DNA of 64,000 bases from Aliamphritea hakodatensis (GCF_024347195.1 NZ_AP025281.1:2356001-2420000); one strand, 5' to 3'. Counted from the stretch's first letter, positions 8,479 to 16,522 are shown. Numbers and translations are program-made. Notes: generated by a model not told the origin, from the letters alone.

Positions 8479-8724
8479 ATGGATTATTTAATAGCCGGTA
8501 TTATCGCGCTGCTGGTGTTTTTGTTGCTCAGATATTTGTTGTTAAGGCCCGGCTCCGGGAAGCCGGTACGCTATACCGCAAAGAAGACCCTCGGAGGCAA
8601 CAGAGCAGATCGCCGGAGTGATAGCGGGGCGGAGAGTGGTGGCGATGTTGAGGTTAGCCGCACAGATGACGGCGATTCTGGCAGCAGTTCTGGCGGTGAT
8701 GGTGGCAGCAGCAGTTCAGATTGA
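8479..8724 (+). CDS. Small single-helix membrane protein with Gly/Ser/Asp-rich tail
   Basis: This 81-residue protein is not recognised. Residues 4-25 form one strongly hydrophobic helix followed by basic residues, predicting an N-out/C-in anchor. The last 35 residues are low-complexity Ser, Gly and Asp, ending in a GGSSSSD-type tail. A GGGAG ribosome site lies seven bases before the ATG. It precedes fosA by 25 bases on the same strand and may share its transcript. Low-complexity tails like this evolve quickly, so orthologues may be hard to find. Confidence 0.65.
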   Translation: MDYLIAGIIALLVFLLLRYLLLRPGSGKPVRYTAKKTLGGNRADRRSDSGAESGGDVEVSRTDDGDSGSSSGGDGGSSSSD

Positions 8725-8749
8725 ATAGCAGACTGAACAGGAGGCAGCA

Positions 8750-9148
8750 ATGCTGAAAGGTTTAAATCATATCACCCTGGCGGTGAGGGACGTGGATGCC
8801 GCGCTGGCCTTCTATGTTGATCTGCTGGGCTTTACCGGCCATGTGAAATGGGACCGGGGTGCGTATCTGTCAGTGGGGGAGTTGTGGCTTTGCCTGTCGC
8901 TGGATGAGCCGGATGTGCGGGAGGATTACAGCCACATTGCCTTTGATGCCAGTGAGGAAGACTTCCCCCGGATTACCCTGTGTTTACAGAATGCCGGCGT
9001 TACCTGCTGGAAAACCAATCAGAGTGAAGGGGATTCTCTGTATGTGCTTGATCCGGACGGGCATAAACTGGAGATCCATTGTGGTAACCTTCGTTCCCGT
9101 CTGGAAGCGCTGGAGAAAGAGCCCTATGCGGGCCTTGTCTGGCTTTAA
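8750..9148 (+). CDS. fosA: Fosfomycin resistance glutathione transferase FosA
   Basis: This 132-residue vicinal-oxygen-chelate enzyme adds glutathione to fosfomycin, opening the epoxide. The family residues are present: metal ligands His7, His62 and Glu108; active-site Thr9, Tyr39 and Trp46; the K-loop Lys88, Ser92 and Ser96; Tyr98; and Arg117. PYAGL near the C-terminus matches FosA. One difference is Gln91, where the Pseudomonas enzyme has Arg in the K-loop as I recall it. The chromosomal setting, with no transposon nearby, suggests an intrinsic gene. A GAGGCAGCA ribosome site precedes the ATG. A non-fosfomycin glyoxalase-fold role is less likely given the full residue set. Confidence 0.9.
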   Translation: MLKGLNHITLAVRDVDAALAFYVDLLGFTGHVKWDRGAYLSVGELWLCLSLDEPDVREDYSHIAFDASEEDFPRITLCLQNAGVTCWKTNQSEGDSLYVLDPDGHKLEIHCGNLRSRLEALEKEPYAGLVWL

Positions 9149-9162
9149 AATCAGATATAACT

Positions 9163-9198
9163 AATATTATACTTCAATAAATATTGAAATATAATATT
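9163..9198. promoter_or_regulatory. 36-bp AT-rich palindrome upstream of arsR
   Basis: Two 17-base arms (9163-9179 and 9182-9198) pair at 16 of 17 positions across a two-base spacer. A TATAAT hexamer at 9190-9195 sits inside the right arm, so a bound repressor would block a promoter there. It lies 100 bases before the ArsR start, and its TTCAATA-aa-TATTGAA core resembles ArsR/SmtB operators. The repressor identity is inference. Confidence 0.7.
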
Positions 9199-9298
9199 TG
9201 CTGATCTATGCTTGCCTCAACTGAACAGTTAATGTTGTTCTGTTGCTGCCCGGGATAAGAAGGGTTTCGCGCAACAATGCAACACTTATGGAATGACA

Positions 9299-9595
9299 AT
9301 GGAACATGATCTGGCCGCGCAGCGGCTTGCAGAATTAGGCCATACAACCCGACTGGCGGTGTTCAGGTTGCTGGTACGGGCCGGCCGTGAAGGTTTGCCG
9401 GTAGGGGACATACAGAAGCATCTGGATGTGGCCGGGCCGACGCTGTCTCATCACATTAACCGGCTTAAGGGCGTTGGGTTGCTGACTCAGCGGCGGGAAG
9501 GGCGCACCCTGTACTGTGTGCCGCAGATGGATGCCCTGCGGGAGCTGACCGGATTCCTTGAATCTGAGTGCTGTACGCTGAATGTGTCTGAGTGA
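9299..9595 (+). CDS. ArsR/SmtB-family repressor
   Basis: This 98-residue winged-helix repressor has the ArsR recognition region LDVAGPTLSHHINRLKGVGLL and the wing RREGRTLYCV. The C-terminus carries an adjacent cysteine pair (SECCTL), a plausible soft-metal or metalloid sensing site, together with the wing cysteine. The ATG at 9299 has GGAA five bases upstream; an in-frame ATG at 9293 lacks a ribosome site. It precedes the ArsP-like permease, separated by a terminator, and probably controls it. The inducer is inferred, not shown. Confidence 0.88.
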   Translation: MEHDLAAQRLAELGHTTRLAVFRLLVRAGREGLPVGDIQKHLDVAGPTLSHHINRLKGVGLLTQRREGRTLYCVPQMDALRELTGFLESECCTLNVSE

Positions 9596-9636
9596 GTCAT
9601 TGCTGCAACAGGGTTAACTGTTGAGTGTTATATAAC

Positions 9637-9661
9637 GCAGCCATCGTGGCTGCATCTTTTT
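9637..9661 (+). terminator. Intrinsic terminator between arsR and the permease
   Basis: GCAGCCA (9637-9643) pairs perfectly with TGGCTGC (9647-9653) across a three-base loop and is followed by ATCTTTTT. It separates the regulator from the permease, so the permease probably also has its own promoter. Confidence 0.85.
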
Positions 9662-9671
9662 AAGCATATAT

Positions 9672-9695
9672 TTTGATGTTTATAAAATTATCAAA
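9672..9695. promoter_or_regulatory. Candidate operator upstream of arsP
   Basis: TTTGAT (9672-9677) and ATCAAA (9690-9695) flank a partly symmetric AT-rich spacer, 21 bases before the permease start. It resembles part of the palindrome at 9163-9198 but is weaker. Confidence 0.4.
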
Positions 9696-9715
9696 TTAAA
9701 TTGGAGCCTATAACT

Positions 9716-10681
9716 ATGTCCGCTGATAGCTTTCTGACACCCGACATGCAGGCAATGCTTGCGGATAGCGGCCTGATGTTTGTGCAGCTGTTTACTGAGC
9801 TGACAATCCTGTTTCTGGCGATCAGCTTTGTCGTAGGGCTGATCAATCAGAAACTGCCTGCTGAAAAAATTCAGCGCTTATTAGGTGCCCGCAGTGGCAG
9901 GGGCTACCTGACGGCAGCCGGGCTGGGTGCGGTTACGCCCTTTTGCAGTTGCTCCACCATCCCTATGCTGGTTGGCTTGCTGAAAGCCCGGGCCGGTTTC
10001 GGACCGACCATGACCTTTCTGTTTACTTCGCCGTTGCTTAACCCGATAGTCATCGCCCTGTTTATTCCGGTACTTGGGCTGAAAATTACGCTCTGGTACG
10101 CGGGGCTGGCACTGACGGCTTCGGTTCTGGCAGGTTACCTGCTGCAAATGTTTAACTTCGACCGGTTCATCAAGACTGAGATGCTGGAAGCACGGCCCTC
10201 CGGCTGTGGTTCGAAATCATCAGGGAGCAGCTGCTCGTCTGACGGTGGCAGTGAGCCGGCGCCTGTATCGGTCTGGCAGCAGGCCTGGGCAGACAGCTGG
10301 AGCCTGTTCAAGAGTATGTTTCCGTATATGCTGATTGCCATGCTGATCGGTGCCTTTGTACACGGTTTTGTGCCGGCAGACTTCTTTGCCGAAGTGGCCA
10401 GTGCGGACAACCCGGCAGCCGTGCCGGTGGCAGCGCTGATCGGTATTCCGCTGTATATGCGGGTAACGGCAATCATGCCACTGGTAGGCTCTTTTCTGGC
10501 CAAAGGGGTGAGTATGGGGGCGATCATCGCGCTGGTGATTGGCAGTGGCGGTGCCAGCCTGCCGGAGGTGATTTTACTGCGCCGGTTATTTTACTGGCCA
10601 TTACTGGCTGCGTTCCTGACGGTGATCTTCAGTATGGCAGTAATCGGGGGCTTTGCTTTTGACCATATCATTGTGGTGTAG
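9716..10681 (+). CDS. arsP: ArsP-like permease (organoarsenical efflux / DUF318 type)
   Basis: This 321-residue inner-membrane permease has about eight helices. The cysteine motif TPFCSCSTIPML near residue 75 is the hallmark of the ArsP/DUF318 permeases, some of which export trivalent organoarsenicals. A Gly/Ser-rich, cysteine-containing loop (PSGCGSKSSGSSCSSDGG) lies around residue 165 between the two halves and could bind a soft metal. The GGAG at 9703-9706 fixes the ATG at 9716; the upstream TTG overlaps it. The adjacent ArsR gene fits metalloid or metal control, but related permeases of this fold have other cargos, so substrate is moderate confidence. Confidence 0.75.
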   Translation: MSADSFLTPDMQAMLADSGLMFVQLFTELTILFLAISFVVGLINQKLPAEKIQRLLGARSGRGYLTAAGLGAVTPFCSCSTIPMLVGLLKARAGFGPTMTFLFTSPLLNPIVIALFIPVLGLKITLWYAGLALTASVLAGYLLQMFNFDRFIKTEMLEARPSGCGSKSSGSSCSSDGGSEPAPVSVWQQAWADSWSLFKSMFPYMLIAMLIGAFVHGFVPADFFAEVASADNPAAVPVAALIGIPLYMRVTAIMPLVGSFLAKGVSMGAIIALVIGSGGASLPEVILLRRLFYWPLLAAFLTVIFSMAVIGGFAFDHIIVV

Positions 10682-10709
10682 GGGGCCGCTTTTCTTTTCT
10701 GGAATGTAA

Positions 10710-10737
10710 AAACGCCGCAGTGTTGGATGCGGCGTTT
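10710..10737. terminator. Terminator between convergent arsP and hmp
   Basis: AAACGCCGCA (10710-10719) and TGCGGCGTTT (10728-10737) form a perfect ten-base stem with an eight-base loop between the two convergent stops. A-rich and T-rich flanks make it plausible for both strands. Confidence 0.75.
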
Positions 10738-10753
10738 GGTGATTCAGCGGTGA

Positions 10754-11941
10754 TCAGAAGTCCTGATGGGGGCCGAATACTTCGTAGTGGATCTGGTCTT
10801 CAGTGGCACCCAGGTTCAGCAACTGTTGCTTGATAAACCGCATGAAAGGCGTTGGGCCGCACAGATAGAAATCACCGTCGTTTAACGGCAGCTCTTGTTT
10901 GATCAGGCTGAGATCCATCAGGCCGTGATGGCTGTTTGCCGCATCACTGTGGTCCTGGTTGTACCAGGTGTGCGCGGTGAGCGGCAATGCCTCTGCTAAT
11001 TGGTTTACACGCTTGCGGAAAGAATGCTGCTCAAGGTTTTCACAGGCATGCAGGTAATGGATCGGCTGGCTGTAGCCCTTCCGGGCAAGGGTTTCCAGAA
11101 TGCTGATCATGGGCGTCAGGCCAACCCCTGCTGAAATAGCGACTACTGGGCGCTGGCGGTCGGTAAACAGGAAGTCACCGGCCGGTGCCAGCAGTTCAAC
11201 TTCCTGATTAAGCCGCAGGCCATCGTGCAGATAATTGGATACCTGACCGGGTACCCCCATGGCTTCACGTTTGACGGAGATCCGGTAGGTTTCGCCGTTG
11301 GGTGTATCCGACAGGGAGTACTGGCGGATCTCAATATGTTCGCTGGTAGTCGGTTTAACTTTAACGCCGAGGTATTGTCCCGGCTGATAACCGATGACCG
11401 GCTGGCCATCAACCGGTTCAAATACCAGGCTTTTAACCAGTTCGGATTCAATGCGTTTTTCGATCAGTCGGAAGCGCCGCGGGCCGCTCCAGCCCCCGTC
11501 TGTGGCTGCGCGTTCACTGTAAAGTTCACCTTCGCGGCCAATAAATACCGAGGCCAGCAGGCCATAGGCGGCTATCCAGGCGTCTTCGATGTCCGGGGTA
11601 AATGCATCGGCAGCCAGCTCCCGTAAGGTTTCGATCAGGTGATGACCCACAATGTCATAATGCTCCGGCTGGATATTGAAGCTGGTATGTTTCTGGGCGA
11701 TGCGTTCGACAGCGGCGGTGAGTACCGGCAGATTATCAATGTGTGTGGCGTAGGCGGCAAGTGCGTTAAACAGAGCAACGGACTGACCACCACTGTGCTG
11801 GTGGCTCATGTTGAAGATGTCTTTCAGCTCGGGGTTATGCTTAAACATCCGCACGTAGAAATGTTCGGTAATCTGACTTCCAACACTTTCTAGCAGGGGA
11901 ATAGTGCTTTTAACGGTGTCGATGTGTTGCTGGGATAGCAT
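10754..11941 (-). CDS. hmp: Flavohaemoglobin, nitric oxide dioxygenase
   Basis: This 395-residue cytoplasmic enzyme oxidises nitric oxide to nitrate using oxygen, haem, FAD and NAD(P)H. The globin domain (about 1-140) has the haem-pocket residues Tyr29 and Gln53 and the proximal His85 (KHTSF). The FAD domain shows RQYSLS and the NAD domain GVGLTPM, with the C-terminal YEVFGPH typical of Hmp. It is the second gene of a minus-strand operon, about 50 bases after a small membrane protein, and the operon is headed by a sigma-54 promoter with NorR-type sites, so NO induction is strongly suggested. Confidence 0.95.
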   Translation of the reverse strand: MLSQQHIDTVKSTIPLLESVGSQITEHFYVRMFKHNPELKDIFNMSHQHSGGQSVALFNALAAYATHIDNLPVLTAAVERIAQKHTSFNIQPEHYDIVGHHLIETLRELAADAFTPDIEDAWIAAYGLLASVFIGREGELYSERAATDGGWSGPRRFRLIEKRIESELVKSLVFEPVDGQPVIGYQPGQYLGVKVKPTTSEHIEIRQYSLSDTPNGETYRISVKREAMGVPGQVSNYLHDGLRLNQEVELLAPAGDFLFTDRQRPVVAISAGVGLTPMISILETLARKGYSQPIHYLHACENLEQHSFRKRVNQLAEALPLTAHTWYNQDHSDAANSHHGLMDLSLIKQELPLNDGDFYLCGPTPFMRFIKQQLLNLGATEDQIHYEVFGPHQDF

Positions 11942-11991
11942 AGAATTTCCTTCTTAGGTATTGCTTGTTATAGGTCGGCTCTGCTGGTGCG

Positions 11992-12351
11992 TTATGCGTT
12001 GCACAGGCCGTATTGGTTTTCTTTTTGACGCTGGTTTGCGGTGGCTTCTGAGCGCATATGAATTTTGCGGATCCGGTGCTGGCCGGTCAGCCTCAGGATG
12101 TAACCAAACTTCAGGCCGGTAGCGAAAATCAGCATGCCGATGTGGCTGAGAACCTGGATCTGTAATGTCACTTTTTCAGGGATAATGTAGGCAATGAAAA
12201 CGGTGGTTAACAGCATGAAGACCGAACAGAAAAGCAAACTGTTGCCGGCGGTGATCAGCGTTTTGGCGCGCCGTAATTCCAGGCCCGGAAAAGCTGTTGT
12301 CTGTGTGGCAGAGGCGGGGGCTTCAATGGGTTTTGTGGTGTGCTTTGACAT
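11992..12351 (-). CDS. Small two-helix membrane protein, first gene of the hmp operon
   Basis: This 119-residue protein is not recognised. It has an N-terminal polar, Thr/Pro/Ala-rich stretch (residues 1-25), two hydrophobic helices (about residues 33-57 and 65-85), and a basic, His/Arg-rich C-terminal tail. The ATG at 12351 is preceded by AAGGGAAG; the upstream in-frame ATG at 12402 adds residues without a ribosome site. It is transcribed just ahead of hmp from the NorR-type sigma-54 promoter, so it is probably induced by nitric oxide. A helper, sensor or membrane-associated role in NO stress is inference only. Confidence 0.75.
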   Translation of the reverse strand: MSKHTTKPIEAPASATQTTAFPGLELRRAKTLITAGNSLLFCSVFMLLTTVFIAYIIPEKVTLQIQVLSHIGMLIFATGLKFGYILRLTGQHRIRKIHMRSEATANQRQKENQYGLCNA

Positions 12352-12444
12352 GATAGTTACTTCCCTTTTCAGCCGTGTCAGAAACCCCGGCTTACATTGC
12401 ATAGACTGTTTTACACCTGTGCCGGTGCTTTATGTTCTTGTTAT

Positions 12445-12460
12445 TACAGAATTCGTGCCA
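12445..12460 (-). promoter_or_regulatory. Sigma-54 promoter of the hmp operon
   Basis: On the minus strand TGGCACG (12460-12454), four bases, then CTGTA (12449-12445) matches the -24/-12 consensus TGGCACG-N4-TTGCA, with a perfect -24 element and GT in place of GC at -12. It lies about 95 bases upstream of the small membrane-protein start and downstream of two NorR-type sites, the expected geometry. Confidence 0.75.
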
Positions 12461-12527
12461 CAAAACTAAAATTACATAAAAACAAATGGTTATGTATTTA
12501 AGTTAATCCTATGTGTAATTTATTAGT

Positions 12528-12538
12528 GTCATTTTAAC
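12528..12538. promoter_or_regulatory. NorR-type binding site 1
   Basis: The 11-base element GTCATTTTAAC fits GT-N7-AC with partial dyad symmetry. It is about 70 bases upstream of the sigma-54 promoter, a normal enhancer distance, and 25 bases from the second site. Confidence 0.6.
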
Positions 12539-12552
12539 TCTGTTATTTATGT

Positions 12553-12563
12553 GTCAAAATGAC
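12553..12563. promoter_or_regulatory. NorR-type binding site 2
   Basis: GTCAAAATGAC is a perfect GTCA-N3-TGAC dyad matching the GT-N7-AC NorR core. It lies between divergent norR and the hmp operon, about 95 bases upstream of the sigma-54 promoter. E. coli NorR uses three sites; I could find only two good ones here. Confidence 0.7.
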
Positions 12564-12674
12564 CTTTTTGTGTGTATTTGCTTCAGGTCTGTATATACTT
12601 GCTGTAAGCATTAAAACTGCCCGGGATAAAAGATCCGGACGGCGGTATTTCAGATGGACAAACAGAGGGTATTT

Positions 12675-14270
12675 ATGAGTCCGCTATCGCACAGTGCACT
12701 GTTACAACTGGCCGTTGATATGGCGAACAGCGTTACCGCCAGTGACCGTTTTGAGCGGTTGCTTAATACGGTGCGCAGCCATATTCAGTGCGACGCCGTG
12801 GTGTTGCTCCGGCTGCAGGGCGGTGTGTTAAAACCGCTGGCGCAGAAGGGCCTGCACCGGGAGATTCTGGGGCGGCGTTTTGTGCTGGCAGAGCATCCCC
12901 GGCTGGACACTGTTTACAGCTCCACAGTGCCGGTGAGATTTTCTGCAGATTGTGATCTGCCCGACCCTTATGACGGCATGCTGCCGGAGCATGACGGTGA
13001 TCTGCCGATTCATGCCTGCATGGGGCTGCCGCTTTTAGCGGATGACAGGATCATTGGCATACTGACAATGGACAGCATGCTGCCGGGTGCTTTTGATGAT
13101 ATTCCTGGCCGCTCGCTGGAACTCATCGCTGCGATGTCTGCTGCCACCCTGAAGACGGCGGTGCTGCTTGAGCGGCTGGAACATCATTCCCAGCATGTTG
13201 AGAGCGTGGTCACGGAACTGACTTTGGAAGCGCTGAATAAAGACGGCGGCGAGCTGATTGGCGACAGCCCGGTTATGCAAAAGCTGCAGCGGGAGATCTC
13301 ACTGGTGGCCCCTTCGGATTATGCCATCCTCATTGAAGGTGAGACCGGGGTGGGTAAGGAGCTGGTCGCCCGGACCCTGCACAGCCGCTCTTCGAGAAGT
13401 CAGGGGCCGCTGGTGTATGTGAACTGCGCCGCCATTCCGGAAAATCTGGTTGAAAGTGAACTGTTTGGTCACGTCAAAGGGGCTTTTACCGGTGCAGACA
13501 GAAACCGGGTCGGTAAATTCAGTCTGGCTGACGGCGGCACCCTGTTTCTGGATGAAATCGGTGAGTTACCGCTGGCAGCGCAAAGCAAGCTTCTGCGGGC
13601 CTTGCAGAGTCAGGAGATTCAGCCGGTGGGCCAGGACAGTGTTGCCCATGTGGATGTGCGGGTGCTGGCAGCCACCAACCGGGTATTGGAAGAAGAGGTG
13701 GCGGGGCAGCGCTTCCGGGCGGATTTATATCACCGGCTGAATGTGTATCCGGTGAAAGTACCACCATTACGTGACCGGCAGGGGGATGTTGCCCTGCTGG
13801 GCGGTTATTTCTGTGAGGCAACCCGGCGTAAGCTGGGGATGCGTCAGCTGGTGCTGGCGGAAGATGCAGTGCAGGTGCTGGACGCTTATGACTGGCCGGG
13901 GAATGTCCGGGAGCTGGAACATGTCATTAGCCGGGCCGCACTGACAGCCCGGGCAGGTCGCGCCGGCCGCATTGTACAGGTGCGGGCGGAACATCTCGGG
14001 CTGCTGATGCCGGTAACCCCAGAGCCTGCTGCAGAACTGCCTGAAGATGATTCTGTCTGTGATGATGTGACGGTCAGGGTGCCGGATACCGCTGCCGGGC
14101 TGAAAGCCGCGACAGAAGCTTTTCAGAAACAACTGATTGTCAATTCCCTGCAGATGAATGACGGTAACTGGGCGGCGGCCGCCCGGGAGCTGAAAACTGA
14201 CCGGGCGAATCTGGTGCGGCTGGCTAAGCGGCTGGACGTTGCGGTTGTGCGGGAAATTGTTAGTCGCTGA
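12675..14270 (+). CDS. norR: NorR/FhpR-type nitric-oxide-responsive sigma-54 activator
   Basis: This 531-residue enhancer-binding protein has an N-terminal GAF domain (about 1-170) with the NorR-type VRFSADCDLPDPYDGM segment that contributes to the mononuclear iron NO sensor, a central AAA+ domain with Walker A GETGVGKE (~222-229), the sigma-54-contacting GAFTGA loop (~270) and Walker B TLFLDEIGEL, and a C-terminal Fis-type HTH. I chose the ATG at 12675 because AGAGGG lies five bases upstream and MSPLSHSALLQLA aligns with other NorR starts; an ATG at 12654 is in frame. It is divergent from the hmp operon, as FhpR is from fhp in Pseudomonas. Confidence 0.92.
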   Translation: MSPLSHSALLQLAVDMANSVTASDRFERLLNTVRSHIQCDAVVLLRLQGGVLKPLAQKGLHREILGRRFVLAEHPRLDTVYSSTVPVRFSADCDLPDPYDGMLPEHDGDLPIHACMGLPLLADDRIIGILTMDSMLPGAFDDIPGRSLELIAAMSAATLKTAVLLERLEHHSQHVESVVTELTLEALNKDGGELIGDSPVMQKLQREISLVAPSDYAILIEGETGVGKELVARTLHSRSSRSQGPLVYVNCAAIPENLVESELFGHVKGAFTGADRNRVGKFSLADGGTLFLDEIGELPLAAQSKLLRALQSQEIQPVGQDSVAHVDVRVLAATNRVLEEEVAGQRFRADLYHRLNVYPVKVPPLRDRQGDVALLGGYFCEATRRKLGMRQLVLAEDAVQVLDAYDWPGNVRELEHVISRAALTARAGRAGRIVQVRAEHLGLLMPVTPEPAAELPEDDSVCDDVTVRVPDTAAGLKAATEAFQKQLIVNSLQMNDGNWAAAARELKTDRANLVRLAKRLDVAVVREIVSR

Positions 14271-14476
14271 ACGGACATTTTTTTCACATTTTCAGGGGTA
14301 TGATTGCCGCCGGCACGGTTTTTGGGTGCAGTGAACAGCTTCGGCATACGGCAGGCAACGACATGTTTCTGTCATCTTTGCCGTGTAAGATTGGCGCTTT
14401 TGCTTATCGGTGTTGTTTTAATTGTTGTCTGAATTTTCAGGCGCTCTCCAGAGTTTTGGTTTTACAGGTTTTCAGT

Positions 14477-15700
14477 ATGCAATCTCCTCATTCAGTGTCA
14501 GGAACAGAACCGGCGGACACGTCTTCCGGTTCGGCCTGGCAGGTATTTCTGACGTTTCTGAAGCTGGGTTTTACGTCTTTCGGTGGCCCGGTGGCGCATA
14601 TCGGCTATTTTCGAACCGAGCTGGTTGAGAAGCAGCGCTGGCTGTCGGATAGCCAGTTTGCGCAGTTGCTGGCGATCTGCCAGTTTTTGCCCGGGCCGGC
14701 GAGCAGCCAGATGGGCTTCAGCCTGGGGTTAATGCGGGCCGGCTGGCGTGGTGCTTTCGCTGCTTTTCTGGCCTTTACGGCACCTTCGGTGGTGCTGATG
14801 ATGTTATTTGCCTTCTGTCTGCCGTATTTTTCCGGTGAGGCGGGGGCGGCTGTGATTCACGGGCTGAAGATTGTTGCCCTGGCGGTCGTGGCGCAAGGTG
14901 TGCTGGGAATGTCCCGCCAGCTGTGTCCGGACAAAACCCGGGCGGGGATGGCGCTGCTGGCGGCGGCAGTGGTACTGATTGTTGGCACTGCCTGGGTGCA
15001 GCTGTTGCTGGTAATGCTGGGCGCGCTTGCAGGGATTATGCTGTGCCGGGAGGTTAAACCTGAACCGGCCGCAGCGCTGCAGGTGCCATATGGCAGCGGT
15101 CTGGGAGTTGCCTGTCTGGCAGCGTTTGCCCTGTTGTTTATCGGTTTGCCGTTGCTGAGCAGCGGTGAAGGGATTATCGCGGCTATGCAGGGCTTCTATC
15201 AGGCAGGTGCGCTGGTCTTTGGTGGCGGGCATGTGGTGCTGCCGATGCTGGAGGATGCGGTGGTTGCGCCGGGCTGGGTCAGCTCTGAAGATTTTCTGGC
15301 TGGCTATGGTGCGGCGCAGGCTTTGCCTGGCCCGATGTTTTCATTTGCGGCCTATCTGGGAAGTGTGCTGCCCGACGGCATGGGTGGCATCGGTGGTGCC
15401 TTGCTGGCGGTACTGAGTATTTTCCTGCCGGGTTTTCTGTTGCTGGCAGGCTGTTTGCCGCTCTGGAAGAAGGTGTCCCAGGGGGCTTCTGCAGCCCGAG
15501 GGATTGCCGGTGTGAATGCGGTAGTTGTGGGCTTACTGGGGGCTGCGCTGTTTGATCCTATTTTTGTCAGCGCGGTCACTGAACCGGCGGATCTGGCGAT
15601 CGGCATTGTCGGTTTTCTGATGCTGGTGATCTGGCGTCTGTCGCCGTTATGGACGGTGCTCTGGTGTGTGGCGGCCAGCCTGACGCTGGCATTGGCCTGA
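14477..15700 (+). CDS. chrA: Chromate transporter ChrA (CHR family)
   Basis: This 407-residue inner-membrane protein belongs to the CHR family, which expels chromate. It is the long two-domain form: FLKLGFTSFGGPVAHIGYF and PGPASSQMGFSLG mark the first half, and FGGGHVVLPMLE and ALPGPMFSFAAYLG the duplicated second half. The frame is open from 14300, but the ATG at 14477 gives the family-normal start. It has no chrB-like neighbour. Chromate is the known family substrate; a sulfate-like oxyanion cannot be excluded here. Confidence 0.88.
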   Translation: MQSPHSVSGTEPADTSSGSAWQVFLTFLKLGFTSFGGPVAHIGYFRTELVEKQRWLSDSQFAQLLAICQFLPGPASSQMGFSLGLMRAGWRGAFAAFLAFTAPSVVLMMLFAFCLPYFSGEAGAAVIHGLKIVALAVVAQGVLGMSRQLCPDKTRAGMALLAAAVVLIVGTAWVQLLLVMLGALAGIMLCREVKPEPAAALQVPYGSGLGVACLAAFALLFIGLPLLSSGEGIIAAMQGFYQAGALVFGGGHVVLPMLEDAVVAPGWVSSEDFLAGYGAAQALPGPMFSFAAYLGSVLPDGMGGIGGALLAVLSIFLPGFLLLAGCLPLWKKVSQGASAARGIAGVNAVVVGLLGAALFDPIFVSAVTEPADLAIGIVGFLMLVIWRLSPLWTVLWCVAASLTLALA

Positions 15701-15714
15701 TCTTCTTTATCCCG

Positions 15715-15765
15715 AAAAAAAGCGGTGCTGGCTTTTCGGCGTAAAGCCTTCGAGCCAGACCGCTT
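15715..15765 (-). terminator. Terminator of the outer-membrane protein gene
   Basis: AGCGGTGCTGGCT (15721-15733) pairs with AGCCAGACCGCT (15753-15764), with a single unpaired base. The run of seven A before it reads as a U-run on the minus strand, so it terminates the minus-strand gene. Confidence 0.8.
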
Positions 15766-15798
15766 TGGGGACGTTCGCTGAATTGCTTAAAAGTCTGA

Positions 15799-16491
15799 TC
15801 AGAAGTTGTAACGCAGGCCCAGACTGAAGGCGTCAAAGTCCAGGTCGCCGCTCTGGCGGGTGGTCTGGATGCCCCCCGGGCCACCGCCGAAACGGTCCAG
15901 GTCGATGTCATCGATCGCAACATAGCGATACTCTGCAAAACCGGTCAGCTGTTCGGTGAACTTCACGTCCAGACCTGCCTGAATCTGGTAGGCGAAGGCG
16001 CTGTCATTGTCATCGATATTAGCCACCGGGCCATAGCTGATGCTGCTGTCCACATCGGCATATCCGACACCGATCCCCAGATAGGGAGTAAAGGTTTCTG
16101 AGGGTGTGTTGAATTCCTGGGTGACGTTAAGAAACAGTGCCCGGGTCTCAAGGCTGCCGCCGACCGCCTGACCATTGGCAGGGAAGTTGTTGCCGTTGAA
16201 GTTAACGCTGTCGGTATCGTTATCGGTAGTCAGATATTCCGCTTCAATGCGGACGTTACCCAGGCTGTTGGCTTCATAGCTGTAGCCGCCGGCGATGCTG
16301 AAGGCGGTGTCTTTATCAAACTCTGCGGTGACATTGCGGCCGCTGCTGTTCAGTGACGTGTCGTCCACATCGGTACTCAGAATGCTGATTTCGCCGTACC
16401 AGCCGGAACCGGCCTGCGCTATCGGTGCGACGGCTGAAGCCGCCAGAATCATGCTTGCAACAAAACTGCGTTTAATAAATGTATTCTGCAT
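15799..16491 (-). CDS. Outer-membrane beta-barrel protein
   Basis: This 230-residue protein has a signal peptide (about residues 1-27, cleaved after AQA) and then alternating amphipathic strands: YGEISILS, AFSIAGGYSY, VRIEAEYL, PYLGIGVGYADV, FAYQIQAGLDVKF, TGFAEYRYV. It ends in the aromatic-terminated SLGLRYNF that directs barrel assembly. The pattern and length suggest an eight-strand OmpA/Omp25-like barrel. No specific function can be assigned. A strong palindrome sits in its upstream region. Confidence 0.85.
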   Translation of the reverse strand: MQNTFIKRSFVASMILAASAVAPIAQAGSGWYGEISILSTDVDDTSLNSSGRNVTAEFDKDTAFSIAGGYSYEANSLGNVRIEAEYLTTDNDTDSVNFNGNNFPANGQAVGGSLETRALFLNVTQEFNTPSETFTPYLGIGVGYADVDSSISYGPVANIDDNDSAFAYQIQAGLDVKFTEQLTGFAEYRYVAIDDIDLDRFGGGPGGIQTTRQSGDLDFDAFSLGLRYNF

Positions 16492-16504
16492 TGGATCTTC
16501 CTGT

Positions 16505-16522
16505 CAGGCACCTGTGTCAGGT
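16505..16522. other. Inverted repeat in the 5' region of the barrel gene
   Basis: CACCTG and CAGGTG flank a three-base TGT spacer about 15-30 bases upstream of the barrel protein start. It could form an mRNA hairpin near the ribosome site or be an operator. Confidence 0.4.
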
